NCBI GenBank assembly: GCA_002355455.1 | Contig: AP017375.1 | Span: 4,145,640-4,209,639 of the forward strand | Source: Stanieria sp. NIES-3757 | GTDB lineage: Bacteria; Cyanobacteriota; Cyanobacteriia; Cyanobacteriales; Xenococcaceae | DNA length: 64,000 nucleotides | Direction of reading: 5' to 3' | Shown: one piece after another, positions 54,699 to 62,170 of the stretch | Layout of the letters: each line of letters opens with the position of its first letter | How positions within the stretch are numbered: the stretch's first letter is position 1 | Notes under the pieces: model-generated | The model's input: the letters and a program-made list of their open reading frames with translations, nothing else | Told to the model about the DNA's origin: nothing | Database searches by the model: none | Translations under genes and position numbers: made by a program

Positions 54699-55673
54699 AT
54701 GGATATTAAAGACGGTTTTGTAGGTACAGTTGGCAATACACCTTTAATTCGCTTAAACAGCTTTAGTGAAGCAACAGGCTGTGAAATCCTCGGTAAAGCG
54801 GAATTTTTGAATCCTGGCGGTTCAGTTAAAGACAGGGCTGCTTTATATATTATTGAAGATGCCGAACGAAAAGGATTATTAAAGCCTGGAGGAACAGTTG
54901 TTGAAGGAACGGCTGGTAATACAGGGATTGGCTTAGCACATATTTGCAATGCAAAAGGCTATAAATGTTTAATTATTATTCCTGAAACTCAATCTCAAGA
55001 AAAGATAGATACATTAAAAACTTTGGGGGCTGAGGTTCGTACTGTTCCCGCCGTACCTTATAAAAATCCGAATAACTATGTCAAACTTTCAGGACGTTTG
55101 GCAGCAGAGATGGATAATGCTATCTGGGCTAATCAATTTGATAATTTAGCCAATCGCCAGGCACATTATGAAACCACTGGTAAAGAAATCTGGGAACAAA
55201 CCGATGGCAAAATTGATGCTTGGGTAACAGCTACAGGTACAGGTGGAACTTATGCTGGGGTAGCGATGTTTCTTAAAGATCAAAATCCTGAGATTCGATG
55301 CGTAGTAGCGGATCCGATGGGTAGCGGACTGTATAGCTATGTAAAAACAGGAGAAATTAAAACCGAAGGTAATTCAATTACCGAAGGAATTGGTAACAGT
55401 CGCGTTACGGCTAATATGGAAGGCGCACCAATGGACGATGCCATTCAAATTGGCGATCGTGAATGTGTTAGAGTTCTTTATCAATTACTCCGTCAAGATG
55501 GTTTATTTATGGGGGGTTCGGTAGGAATTAACGTTGCTGCTGCGGTAGCTTTAGCTAAACAATTGGGTCCCGGTCATACGATTGTGACTGTTTTATGTGA
55601 TGGTGGCAGTCGTTATCAATCGCGATTGTATAATCAGCAATGGTTAGCAGAAAAAGGACTTTTACCCGATTAA
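54699..55673 (+). CDS. cysK: Cysteine synthase A-like (O-acetylserine sulfhydrylase)
   Basis: PLP enzyme of fold type II that makes cysteine from O-acetylserine and sulfide. PLP-lysine is in NPGGSVKDRAA, the substrate loop is EGTAGNTGIGLA, and the phosphate-binding loop is TGTGGTYAGV. The 324-residue length is normal. EGTAGNTG replaces the more common EpTSGNTG (Ser to Ala), a change found in some cysteine synthase paralogues and SQR-linked enzymes, so substrate preference may differ. Co-transcription with sqr is likely. Confidence 0.87.
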   Translation: MDIKDGFVGTVGNTPLIRLNSFSEATGCEILGKAEFLNPGGSVKDRAALYIIEDAERKGLLKPGGTVVEGTAGNTGIGLAHICNAKGYKCLIIIPETQSQEKIDTLKTLGAEVRTVPAVPYKNPNNYVKLSGRLAAEMDNAIWANQFDNLANRQAHYETTGKEIWEQTDGKIDAWVTATGTGGTYAGVAMFLKDQNPEIRCVVADPMGSGLYSYVKTGEIKTEGNSITEGIGNSRVTANMEGAPMDDAIQIGDRECVRVLYQLLRQDGLFMGGSVGINVAAAVALAKQLGPGHTIVTVLCDGGSRYQSRLYNQQWLAEKGLLPD

Positions 55674-55706
55674 GTTGCAATATTTGGGTAGCTTCCGGTG
55701 GCATGA

Positions 55707-55752
55707 ATTAGAGGGGCTGTGGCGTGGGGCGTATAAAGCCCCGTTCTCTAAT
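55707..55752 (+). terminator. Compound hairpin downstream of cysK
   Basis: ATTAGAG / CTCTAAT outer stem and GGGGC / GCCCC inner stem (loop GTATAAA) lie 34 bp after cysK. It could end the sqr-cysK transcript or form part of the mtnD leader. The text GAGGGGCTGT...AAGCCCCGT is shared with the element at 62054-62139. Confidence 0.55.
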
Positions 55753-55822
55753 GTTTGCATGAAGTACAGAATGTTGAAAAGTTTATAATCAAAAATGACT
55801 ATCGATACTTGTGGAGAGAACT

Positions 55823-56377
55823 ATGGCGGTATTACGTTTAGAAAATGGTATAACTTATACTCAACCAGAAGATATTGCTCAAAAACTTGCTTCCTTAAAT
55901 GTCCAGTTAAATTATTGGACTGTCGGTGATAATTCTGAACTTAACCATCTTTTAGCCCAAGATAGCCTGACAGAAAGTGAAAAAGAAACAGTTTTACAAG
56001 CTTTAGATCATTATTTTGAGCAATTAAAACAAACTGCTGGTTATCAAGCTCGCGATTTGATTGTTCTCAATTCTGATACGCCTAACCTCGATACCTTATT
56101 ATCTAAGTTTAATCGCTGTCACACTCATGCTGATGATGAAGTCCGTTACATCGTTGCTGGTGAAGGTGTGTTTGGGTTTGTTCTTCCCGATGGTTCGCAA
56201 GTAGAATTAACCATTCAACCAGAAGAATATATCAACGTACCCGCAGAAACAGAACACTGGTTTTATTTAACAGAACAATCAAAGATTAAAGCAGTGCGTT
56301 ATTTTACTACGACTGAGGGTTGGCTTCCTGAATATACCAAAACAGAAATTCGGTTTACTACTCCAGTGACAGTTTGA
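55823..56377 (+). CDS. mtnD: Acireductone dioxygenase
   Basis: Cupin metalloenzyme of the methionine salvage pathway, converting acireductone to the ketoacid precursor of methionine plus formate (Fe form). Metal ligands are H100, H102 and E106 (HTHADDE) and H145 (ETEHWF). The 184-residue length is typical. ATG at 55823 has GGAGAG seven bases upstream; the GTG at 55811 lies before that site and is not used. Its stop abuts that of the convergent ABC transporter with no base between. Confidence 0.93.
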   Translation: MAVLRLENGITYTQPEDIAQKLASLNVQLNYWTVGDNSELNHLLAQDSLTESEKETVLQALDHYFEQLKQTAGYQARDLIVLNSDTPNLDTLLSKFNRCHTHADDEVRYIVAGEGVFGFVLPDGSQVELTIQPEEYINVPAETEHWFYLTEQSKIKAVRYFTTTEGWLPEYTKTEIRFTTPVTV

Positions 56378-58075
56378 TTAAGTGACTTGTTCGAGTTGCC
56401 ATTGTTCACTATTTTCGATTTTTAAAACCAATTTGTGGTATTTAAGCAAAGTAGAACGATGACCAACACTGATAAACGTAGTTTCGCTTTTTTTCAAATG
56501 ATTGTAGAGATTTTCTTCGTTTTTCAGGTCTAAGGCACTGGTGGCTTCATCCAAAATGGTGTATTTGGGCTTATTAATCAGGATGCGAGCAAAAGCTAAT
56601 CTTTGTTGCTCTCCCAAAGATAAAACATCGCCCCAATCTTGTTCGGCATCCAAGCCACCAAATCGGTCGGCTAAATCTGCTAAATTCACCTGTTCTAGGA
56701 CATGGTAAAGTTGTTGGTCTTCTATAGACAATTCAGCTTGAGGATAAATTAACTGATTGCGAAGAGTCCCTAAAATCATGTAGGGTTTTTGGGGCAAAAA
56801 CAGCATTTGAGCTAAATGAGGACGAGTAATTACTCCTGTGCCAGAATTCCATAATCCTGCGATCGCTCTTAATAAGGAACTTTTACCACAACCACTCGAT
56901 CCCATAATTAGTAATCCTGTTCCAGGTTCAATCGCACAAGAAAGATTGCGGACGAGGGTTTTTTGATAATTGGGGGTTTGTAAGGTTAGACGTTGAATAG
57001 CGATCCGACCATCTTCAACTGTATCGATAGTGGGGCGTTCTCGTCGAGTAGTTTTGTGTTCGATCCGATTAAGATATTCATCCAAAGAAGATAAGCGATC
57101 AATTCCAGCGACAAAAGCGGTTAATTGTTGAAAACGACTAACAATAATATTTAAAGAAGTAAAAACTCTAGCAAAAGCAATTTGAGCTTCGGTTACTTTA
57201 CCCACTTCAAAAGTACCATTAAATACACTGGGAGCAACTACGATCGCAGGAATAATATAAGGAACAAATTCATAAGCATTAACAAACAAACCAAAATACA
57301 ATTCTTGCCAAAGAATCAGTAAATTAAAGTTATCAAACACCTCATGAAAGATTTGCTTTAATTTGTTATTTTCTTGGTTTTCTCCTTGATAAAAAGCAAT
57401 TGATTCAGAATTTTCTCGAATCCGAACTAGACCAAAACGAAAGTTAGCTTCTTTTTTCAATTGATCAAAATTTACTTTAACTAGTTTTTTGCCAAACACT
57501 CCTGTGGCGAAAATTGTACCAACTAAAGCATAACCAATCAGTAACCAAACTAAATTAGGTGAGATTTTCCAAAGGACAAAACTAAAAGCTGCTACTTGAA
57601 AAACTGAGTTAATAACTACTAATAAAAATACTAAAGAATCTTGAGTAAAACCTTTAATGTCTTCAGAAATACGTTGGTCGGGATTATCAATAGTGGTATT
57701 AAAATTACCTAATTCATAAAAAGCTCGATTACTAAAATAACGTCCTAAAAAATTTTGAGTCAGCCATCTGCGCCAATAATTACCTAATCTATATTGAACG
57801 TAATTAAAACCAGCAAATAAAGGTACATATACTATAAGTATTCCTAAAAATATTTTAATCGTTGTCCAAAATCTCTCTGGACTTTTTGCCGACAGAGAAG
57901 AAATAATATTTCCTTGCTCCTCAGTTAATTTAACGCTAAGTCCTGTATAGGCAATTAATAGTACAAATAATAAACCGAGTAGAGTCCATGCTCCTTTTTT
58001 TTCATTGCCAAACCAATAAAGTTTTGCGATCGCCCAAAACTTTTTAAATACTTGAAAGTTAAATCTATTCATCAT
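56378..58075 (-). CDS. ABC transporter, fused permease-ATPase (SbmA/ABCD-like)
   Basis: A half-transporter of 565 residues. The permease half (about 1-330) has five to six membrane helices and the SbmA/BacA-ABCD motif region FNTTIDNPDQRISEDIKGF (EAA-like loop). The ATPase half has Walker A IMGSSGCGKSSLLRAIAGL, signature LSLGEQQRLAFARIL and Walker B YTILDEATSALD. It probably acts as a homodimer. Substrate unknown; relatives carry peptides, vitamins or fatty acyl-CoA. Confidence 0.88.
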   Translation of the reverse strand: MMNRFNFQVFKKFWAIAKLYWFGNEKKGAWTLLGLLFVLLIAYTGLSVKLTEEQGNIISSLSAKSPERFWTTIKIFLGILIVYVPLFAGFNYVQYRLGNYWRRWLTQNFLGRYFSNRAFYELGNFNTTIDNPDQRISEDIKGFTQDSLVFLLVVINSVFQVAAFSFVLWKISPNLVWLLIGYALVGTIFATGVFGKKLVKVNFDQLKKEANFRFGLVRIRENSESIAFYQGENQENNKLKQIFHEVFDNFNLLILWQELYFGLFVNAYEFVPYIIPAIVVAPSVFNGTFEVGKVTEAQIAFARVFTSLNIIVSRFQQLTAFVAGIDRLSSLDEYLNRIEHKTTRRERPTIDTVEDGRIAIQRLTLQTPNYQKTLVRNLSCAIEPGTGLLIMGSSGCGKSSLLRAIAGLWNSGTGVITRPHLAQMLFLPQKPYMILGTLRNQLIYPQAELSIEDQQLYHVLEQVNLADLADRFGGLDAEQDWGDVLSLGEQQRLAFARILINKPKYTILDEATSALDLKNEENLYNHLKKSETTFISVGHRSTLLKYHKLVLKIENSEQWQLEQVT

Positions 58076-58115
58076 ACTGACACCTATCAGAGAGTGTGGT
58101 TAGTAATTTTTGAAG

Positions 58116-58607
58116 TTATAGTTTTGCTTGATATTCTTGAGTTTTAACTACGTATGCCAACAAACCCTGACAAGCATCTAATAACAAATCAATTACGTAT
58201 TCAAACCCTTGAGAACCTCCATAGTAAGGATCGGGAACTTCTCGGTCAGGATATGAGGTTGCAAAATCGCAAATCAAGCGGACTTTATCCTGGTATTGAT
58301 CTTGGCGGTCAAGATAAAGAATATCTTGGTAATTTTGTTTATCCATAGCTAGAATTAGGTCAAATTTTTCAAAATCCAATGGTTGAAATTGCCTTGCCCG
58401 ACCTTGAAGTTTGATTCCTTTTTTAGTTGCAGCAGCAGTCATACGACGGTCTGGAGGAGAACCAATATGATAGCTAGAAGTCCCTGCCGAATCACAGACA
58501 ATCTTGTCTACTAAACCAGCTTCTTGAATTAAATGGTTAGTAATATTCTCTGCTGAGGGAGAACGACAAATGTTACCTAAACAAACAAACAATAATTTAT
58601 AAGCCAT
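58116..58607 (-). CDS. Low molecular weight protein-tyrosine phosphatase
   Basis: Cytosolic phosphatase of 163 residues. The P-loop is VCLGNICRSPSAE, with nucleophile C9 and R15 (CX5R). The general acid lies in VPDPYYGG. Such enzymes often dephosphorylate tyrosine kinases of polysaccharide export. No bacterial tyrosine kinase is in the window, so the partner is unknown. ATG at 58607 is preferred over TTG at 58613. It is divergent from the SGNH-like gene. Confidence 0.92.
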   Translation of the reverse strand: MAYKLLFVCLGNICRSPSAENITNHLIQEAGLVDKIVCDSAGTSSYHIGSPPDRRMTAAATKKGIKLQGRARQFQPLDFEKFDLILAMDKQNYQDILYLDRQDQYQDKVRLICDFATSYPDREVPDPYYGGSQGFEYVIDLLLDACQGLLAYVVKTQEYQAKL

Positions 58608-58750
58608 GAACAATTAAGAATTTTTAAATTTTCAATCCTGATGGATTAGGGCTAGTCAGAGTAAATGTATCACAGACTTTTAACAAAAAAGCGATCTATT
58701 ACTCCGATCAAGATTTTAGATGTCTTCTATTGATTGATAAGGTATAACTT

Positions 58751-60277
58751 ATGTTTAAATCTCACCCTCGCGAACGTCTAATTTTTACTAAACGCAAACC
58801 TAAACCGAGACGCAATTTATCTTGGTTATGGGTCATTTTGTCTCTGCTTCTCTCTTTGATGGTTCTCGAACTAATAACCCGTATCGTAATGGAAGTATCG
58901 GGTAAAAAGAAAGAGTCTAGCCAAAGTCAAACCGAAACTCAAATTAGAAAAGCGTATCGTCTCAAGTTTGTCACTGAGAATGGACAACCTTATCAAACTA
59001 TTGGAGTAGATGGAACTTTAGTTGCTCAACGTAGCGTTTCGTTAGGTTATCAGTTAATTCCTAATCAAAAAAATCAATATTGGCAAATTAACGAACAGGG
59101 TTTTCGAGATACAGAGTCAATTTCAACTGTTAAACCTAAAGATGAAATTAGAATTTTTCTCTTAGGTGGTTCGACTGCTTTTGGTTACGGTAGTTTTAAT
59201 AATCAAGAGACTATTAGCGAACAATTAGAAGCTCGTTTGAATCAAAGAGTTCAACAACAAAAAGACTCTCCTCAAATGTATCGTTCTAATTTAGTTCTTG
59301 AGGATGAAACAGGGAAAAAGCAAGCTGAAGATGAAGCGGGGAAAAAGCAAGCTGAAGACGAAGCGGGGAAAAAGCAAGCTGCAACCAAACCTCTAAAAAT
59401 TAAATCGGGTAATTATCGTGTAATTAATGCTGCTGTGCCTGGTTATGCTTCGGGTAATGAACTGGCACAATTGGCGTTAGATGTTCTTCGCTATAAACCA
59501 GATTTGATAGTTGTACTGGATGGCTATGTAGATTTAATGCTTCCTAGCAGTCAAACTGCAATTGAAATACCTCAACTAGAAAAGATGCTCGATGATGGAC
59601 CAACTTATTTGCGTGTCTATCTCAAAAAAAGCCTCCAACCTCTGCGCGACAAAATTTATTTAGTTAGAGTGATTCAGGATAATTTGCTTTCTATTAAACC
59701 TTCAGAACAACAAGTTACTTGGTTGTTAGATGAACAGTTAAATAATTTAGCTCAATATTTTCCTCAAGATCAAAGTGAATCTCAACGGCGAATTGCTCGC
59801 TATTTTCAACATCATAAACAAATGGCTGGGTTGACTGCTGGAGCGCGGATTCCTCTGATTATTGCCGTACAACCAGAGATTACAGGTCGAAATCCTAGTC
59901 GATTAACTGCTGTAGAAGGAGGAGTAACTACAGAATTAGGTAGAGAATATATCCAAAAAGCTAAACAGTTTTATCCACAATTTGTAGCTGCTAGTAAAGA
60001 ATTAGCAAGAGTATTTCCTCATAATGTCAAAACTATTGAGTTATATCCTCTTGAAGACGAATATCCTGCACCTAGTTTCATTGATGCGATTCACCTAAGC
60101 ACAGAAGGAAATAAGATGCTGGCAGAACAATTATATTATGCGATCGCATCTTCTCCCAAAATGCAGGTAGTTCCTACTATTACTAAACCAGACACTGAAT
60201 CGGAACTCCAACCTCAATCACAACCTCAAATTCAGTCTCAACCTCAAACCCAACCTCAACTAATTTCTAATCCTTAA
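58751..60277 (+). CDS. Membrane-anchored SGNH/GDSL-like hydrolase with low-complexity inserts
   Basis: A 508-residue protein with an N-terminal anchor (about 24-44, LSWLWVILSLLLSLMVLELI). An SGNH-like domain follows. Block I is FLLGGSTAFGYGS, a middle block is VVLDGYVDL in place of GxND, and the terminal block DAIHLSTEGNKMLAEQLY carries the Asp and His of the triad. Between blocks I and II lie three copies of a nine-residue repeat (EDEAGKKQA type). The C-terminus is a Gln/Pro-rich tail (QPQ repeats). It may acetylate or deacetylate a surface glycan; this is inference from the fold. Confidence 0.75.
   Translation: MFKSHPRERLIFTKRKPKPRRNLSWLWVILSLLLSLMVLELITRIVMEVSGKKKESSQSQTETQIRKAYRLKFVTENGQPYQTIGVDGTLVAQRSVSLGYQLIPNQKNQYWQINEQGFRDTESISTVKPKDEIRIFLLGGSTAFGYGSFNNQETISEQLEARLNQRVQQQKDSPQMYRSNLVLEDETGKKQAEDEAGKKQAEDEAGKKQAATKPLKIKSGNYRVINAAVPGYASGNELAQLALDVLRYKPDLIVVLDGYVDLMLPSSQTAIEIPQLEKMLDDGPTYLRVYLKKSLQPLRDKIYLVRVIQDNLLSIKPSEQQVTWLLDEQLNNLAQYFPQDQSESQRRIARYFQHHKQMAGLTAGARIPLIIAVQPEITGRNPSRLTAVEGGVTTELGREYIQKAKQFYPQFVAASKELARVFPHNVKTIELYPLEDEYPAPSFIDAIHLSTEGNKMLAEQLYYAIASSPKMQVVPTITKPDTESELQPQSQPQIQSQPQTQPQLISNP
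59300..59380 (+). repeat. Three tandem 27-bp repeats in the SGNH-like gene
   Basis: Units at 59300-59326, 59327-59353 and 59354-59380, each ending GGGAAAAAGCAAGCT. Copies 2 and 3 differ at one base; copy 1 differs at several. The repeat is in frame (nine codons), so copy number can change without breaking the protein. Confidence 0.9.
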
Positions 60278-60354
60278 GAAGACAAACAATTGGTGTACGG
60301 GCTAGGCACTGCCTTGCCTCCTACGGGGTAACTGGTCACTGAAATGAATAGCTT

Positions 60355-60396
60355 GCACTCGCTCTATGGCTCACCAAGGGCGAGTCTGCTTTTTTG
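60355..60396 (+). terminator. Terminator of the SGNH-like gene
   Basis: ACTCGC (60357-60362) pairs with GCGAGT (60380-60385), extended by an outer GC pair after a 2-nt bulge, and is followed by six or more T. Confidence 0.55.
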
Positions 60397-60450
60397 TTAA
60401 TAGTTTTAATCCATTTTGAAGATGTATTTTAAATTACTTTGAATTTCAAA

Positions 60451-60514
60451 ATAAGACTAAATTTAAAAAGAGTTAAATATGAAAAATTTAAAATATTCAA
60501 CTCTTTTTAGTCTA
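60451..60514 (+). other. Long AT-rich inverted repeat upstream of the hemerythrin gene
   Basis: TAGACTAAAAAGAGTT-type arms: AGACTA (60455-60459 region) with AAAAAGAGTT (60465-60474) pair with AACTCTTTTTAGTCT (60499-60513) if a five-base bulge (ATTTA) is allowed. The loop is about 24 nt. It may be a leader structure, a terminator or a MITE remnant. Confidence 0.45.
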
Positions 60515-60730
60515 ATTATTGACTATAATTATCAATAAGCAAGATACGCTAAATTTTTCTATCTGTAGATAGAACACATTTTTTATAATTTAATTCAATA
60601 ATATTCCTTGATTCAAGTAAAAAAAATTAATTTAAATCCTCTATCAAATGATTGATGAAATAACTTGTTGTTCTTATCTATCTTCTAATAAGAACGAAGT
60701 TAAAAAATAAACTCTTTCGAGGTAAAACTC

Positions 60731-61762
60731 ATGGTATCTTTAACAGATGAAAAACGTGCTGCTCTTGCAGAAAAGCTAGCAGGCATGAAAGCTATTCAAA
60801 ATTTAATTATTTCTAACGAACAAGAGTTTATCAATCAATGTGATGATGCTGAGATTCGCGATCGCTTGCAAAAAATGCTTTCCGACGACCGGAAGAATCT
60901 AGGTATTATTGAAACAGCTATTACTCAATACGGTATTCAATCAGAACCAAAAGATAAAATCCAGCAAATGGTTCAGAAAGCAGAAGATATGATGTCTGGT
61001 TCTGACCTAACCATGTATGAGAAAATGGCTCAACACGAACTATTAAAACATGGACAAGTTATGTCTGGATTAATTGTTCATAAAGCTGCTCAGATAGTTG
61101 GTGCTGATGTTCAAGCAGCCCTTGCACCTATTAATACTGTTAACTTTGAAAATCGCGCTCATCAAGAACAACTCAAAGGAGTACTTGAACTTTTAGGAAC
61201 TCGTGAACTAACTGGACAAGAAGCAGATCAAGGACTTTGGAGCCGTGTACAAGATGCTGTTGCAGCAATAAGTGGTGTAGTTGGTAGTGTTGCCACTCAG
61301 AGTTCCGATCAATCAGATCTGAAGATTCAAGATGTGATTCGCATGGATCACCAAAAAGTCAATGTTTTAATTGGCGAAATTGAACAAGCTGATGATATTC
61401 AGAGAGTCCAAGAATTTTTCGGTCAACTTTATCAAGATTTGCTAGTTCATGCGGTAGCAGAAGAACAAGTTGTTTATCCTGGTGTACGTCCATTTTATGG
61501 CGACGCAGATACTCAAGAACTTTATGACGAGCAAGCGCAACTGAAAGAAATTTTAAACCAAATGAAGTCTTTAGAGCCTAACTCTCAAGAATTCAAAGAT
61601 ATGTTGCAGCAAGTCAAAGCAATGGTAGGTGACCATACTCGTCAAGAAGAAAGCACCATGTTCTCTGCCATCAATAGCAACTGTTCTTCTGAACAACAGC
61701 AACAAATGGCAACTGAATTTAAAGAAGCTAAAAAACAATTGCAATTAGAAATGGCTGGCTAA
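60731..61762 (+). CDS. Hemerythrin-domain protein with N-terminal ferritin-like helical domain
   Basis: A 343-residue cytosolic protein, all helical. The C-terminal half (about 200-340) is hemerythrin-like and supplies di-iron ligands: MDHQKV, LLVHAVAEEQVVYP and GDHTRQEESTMF. The N-terminal half (about 1-160) is a helical bundle with His and Glu in MAQHELLKHGQVM, resembling ferritin-like domains. It likely binds oxygen, nitric oxide or iron. GAGG lies ten bases before the ATG. It has no obvious operon partner. Confidence 0.85.
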   Translation: MVSLTDEKRAALAEKLAGMKAIQNLIISNEQEFINQCDDAEIRDRLQKMLSDDRKNLGIIETAITQYGIQSEPKDKIQQMVQKAEDMMSGSDLTMYEKMAQHELLKHGQVMSGLIVHKAAQIVGADVQAALAPINTVNFENRAHQEQLKGVLELLGTRELTGQEADQGLWSRVQDAVAAISGVVGSVATQSSDQSDLKIQDVIRMDHQKVNVLIGEIEQADDIQRVQEFFGQLYQDLLVHAVAEEQVVYPGVRPFYGDADTQELYDEQAQLKEILNQMKSLEPNSQEFKDMLQQVKAMVGDHTRQEESTMFSAINSNCSSEQQQQMATEFKEAKKQLQLEMAG

Positions 61763-61876
61763 AAATCTCTTGAAAGGTTTATTTGCTAATCATTAAAAGT
61801 TTTGAAGATTGGAGTAGAGGTGATTCATAAATTGCCTCTACATTTTATTATTAATGGCTTGCAAAAAGTCAGCTAG

Positions 61877-61933
61877 GGGCAAGGCAATGCCTTGCCCGTT
61901 CAAAAGTAAGGGCGATTCGCGAATCGCCCTTAC
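61877..61933. repeat. Two adjacent perfect palindromes
   Basis: The first is GGGCAAGGCA, one base, and its complement (61877-61897). The second is GTAAGGGCGATTCG followed directly by its reverse complement (61906-61933, 28 bp, no loop). The first belongs to the family seen at 18153 and 60299. They may also terminate the hemerythrin transcript. Confidence 0.8.
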
Positions 61934-62053
61934 AATATTTGTGCGTCCTGATCTTTCCTTCGATTGCTATATATGAAATAGAAAAAAGAATGCTACAAAT
62001 AGTTTGATTTTTTAAAAGTTTAGCCAACAGCTAATAGCTAAGAGCTAAGAGGA

Positions 62054-62139
62054 GGGGCTGTCTCTTGAATTTATGAGGTCGCGTTGCCTGGGGTTGCCCC
62101 AGGCACTTGTGACGACCGTTTCAAGAGCTTGTAAGCCCC
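62054..62139. repeat. Nested four-stem hairpin element
   Basis: An 86-nt element with four coaxial stems in order: GGGGCT/AGCCCC (62054-62059 with 62134-62139), CTCTTGAA/TTCAAGAG (62062-62069 with 62120-62127), GGTCG/CGACC (62077-62081 with 62113-62117), and GCCTGGGG-TTG-CCCCAGGC (62086-62104). It could be a structured RNA or a small non-autonomous mobile element. Its ends resemble the element at 55707-55752. Confidence 0.6.
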
Positions 62140-62170
62140 GTCTAAAAAATAATTTCATCTCAAGTAAATT

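Larger units (their letters stand above)
60278..60730. other. Intergenic region with three hairpin-forming elements
   Basis: The 453-bp gap. A partial palindromic repeat copy (GGGCTAGGCACTGCCTTGCC, about 60299-60318) is followed by the terminator at 60355-60396 and the AT-rich hairpin at 60451-60514. The hemerythrin promoter is presumably in the last 200 bp. Confidence 0.5.
61763..62170. other. Intergenic region rich in palindromes
   Basis: The 408-bp gap between convergent genes. It is occupied largely by the palindromes at 61877-61933 and the nested hairpin at 62054-62139. No gene seen. Confidence 0.5.

Noticed and set aside
54665-54949. A 94-codon frame antisense to cysK
   Set aside because: Lies almost wholly within the well-supported cysK; shadow frame.
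55811-55822. GTG at 55811 as start of mtnD
   Set aside because: The GGAGAG ribosome site lies within this stretch, and the conserved protein begins MAVLRL at the ATG 55823.
59300-59380. Possible CRISPR-like array
   Set aside because: The 27-bp units are directly adjacent with no spacers and encode an in-frame peptide repeat.
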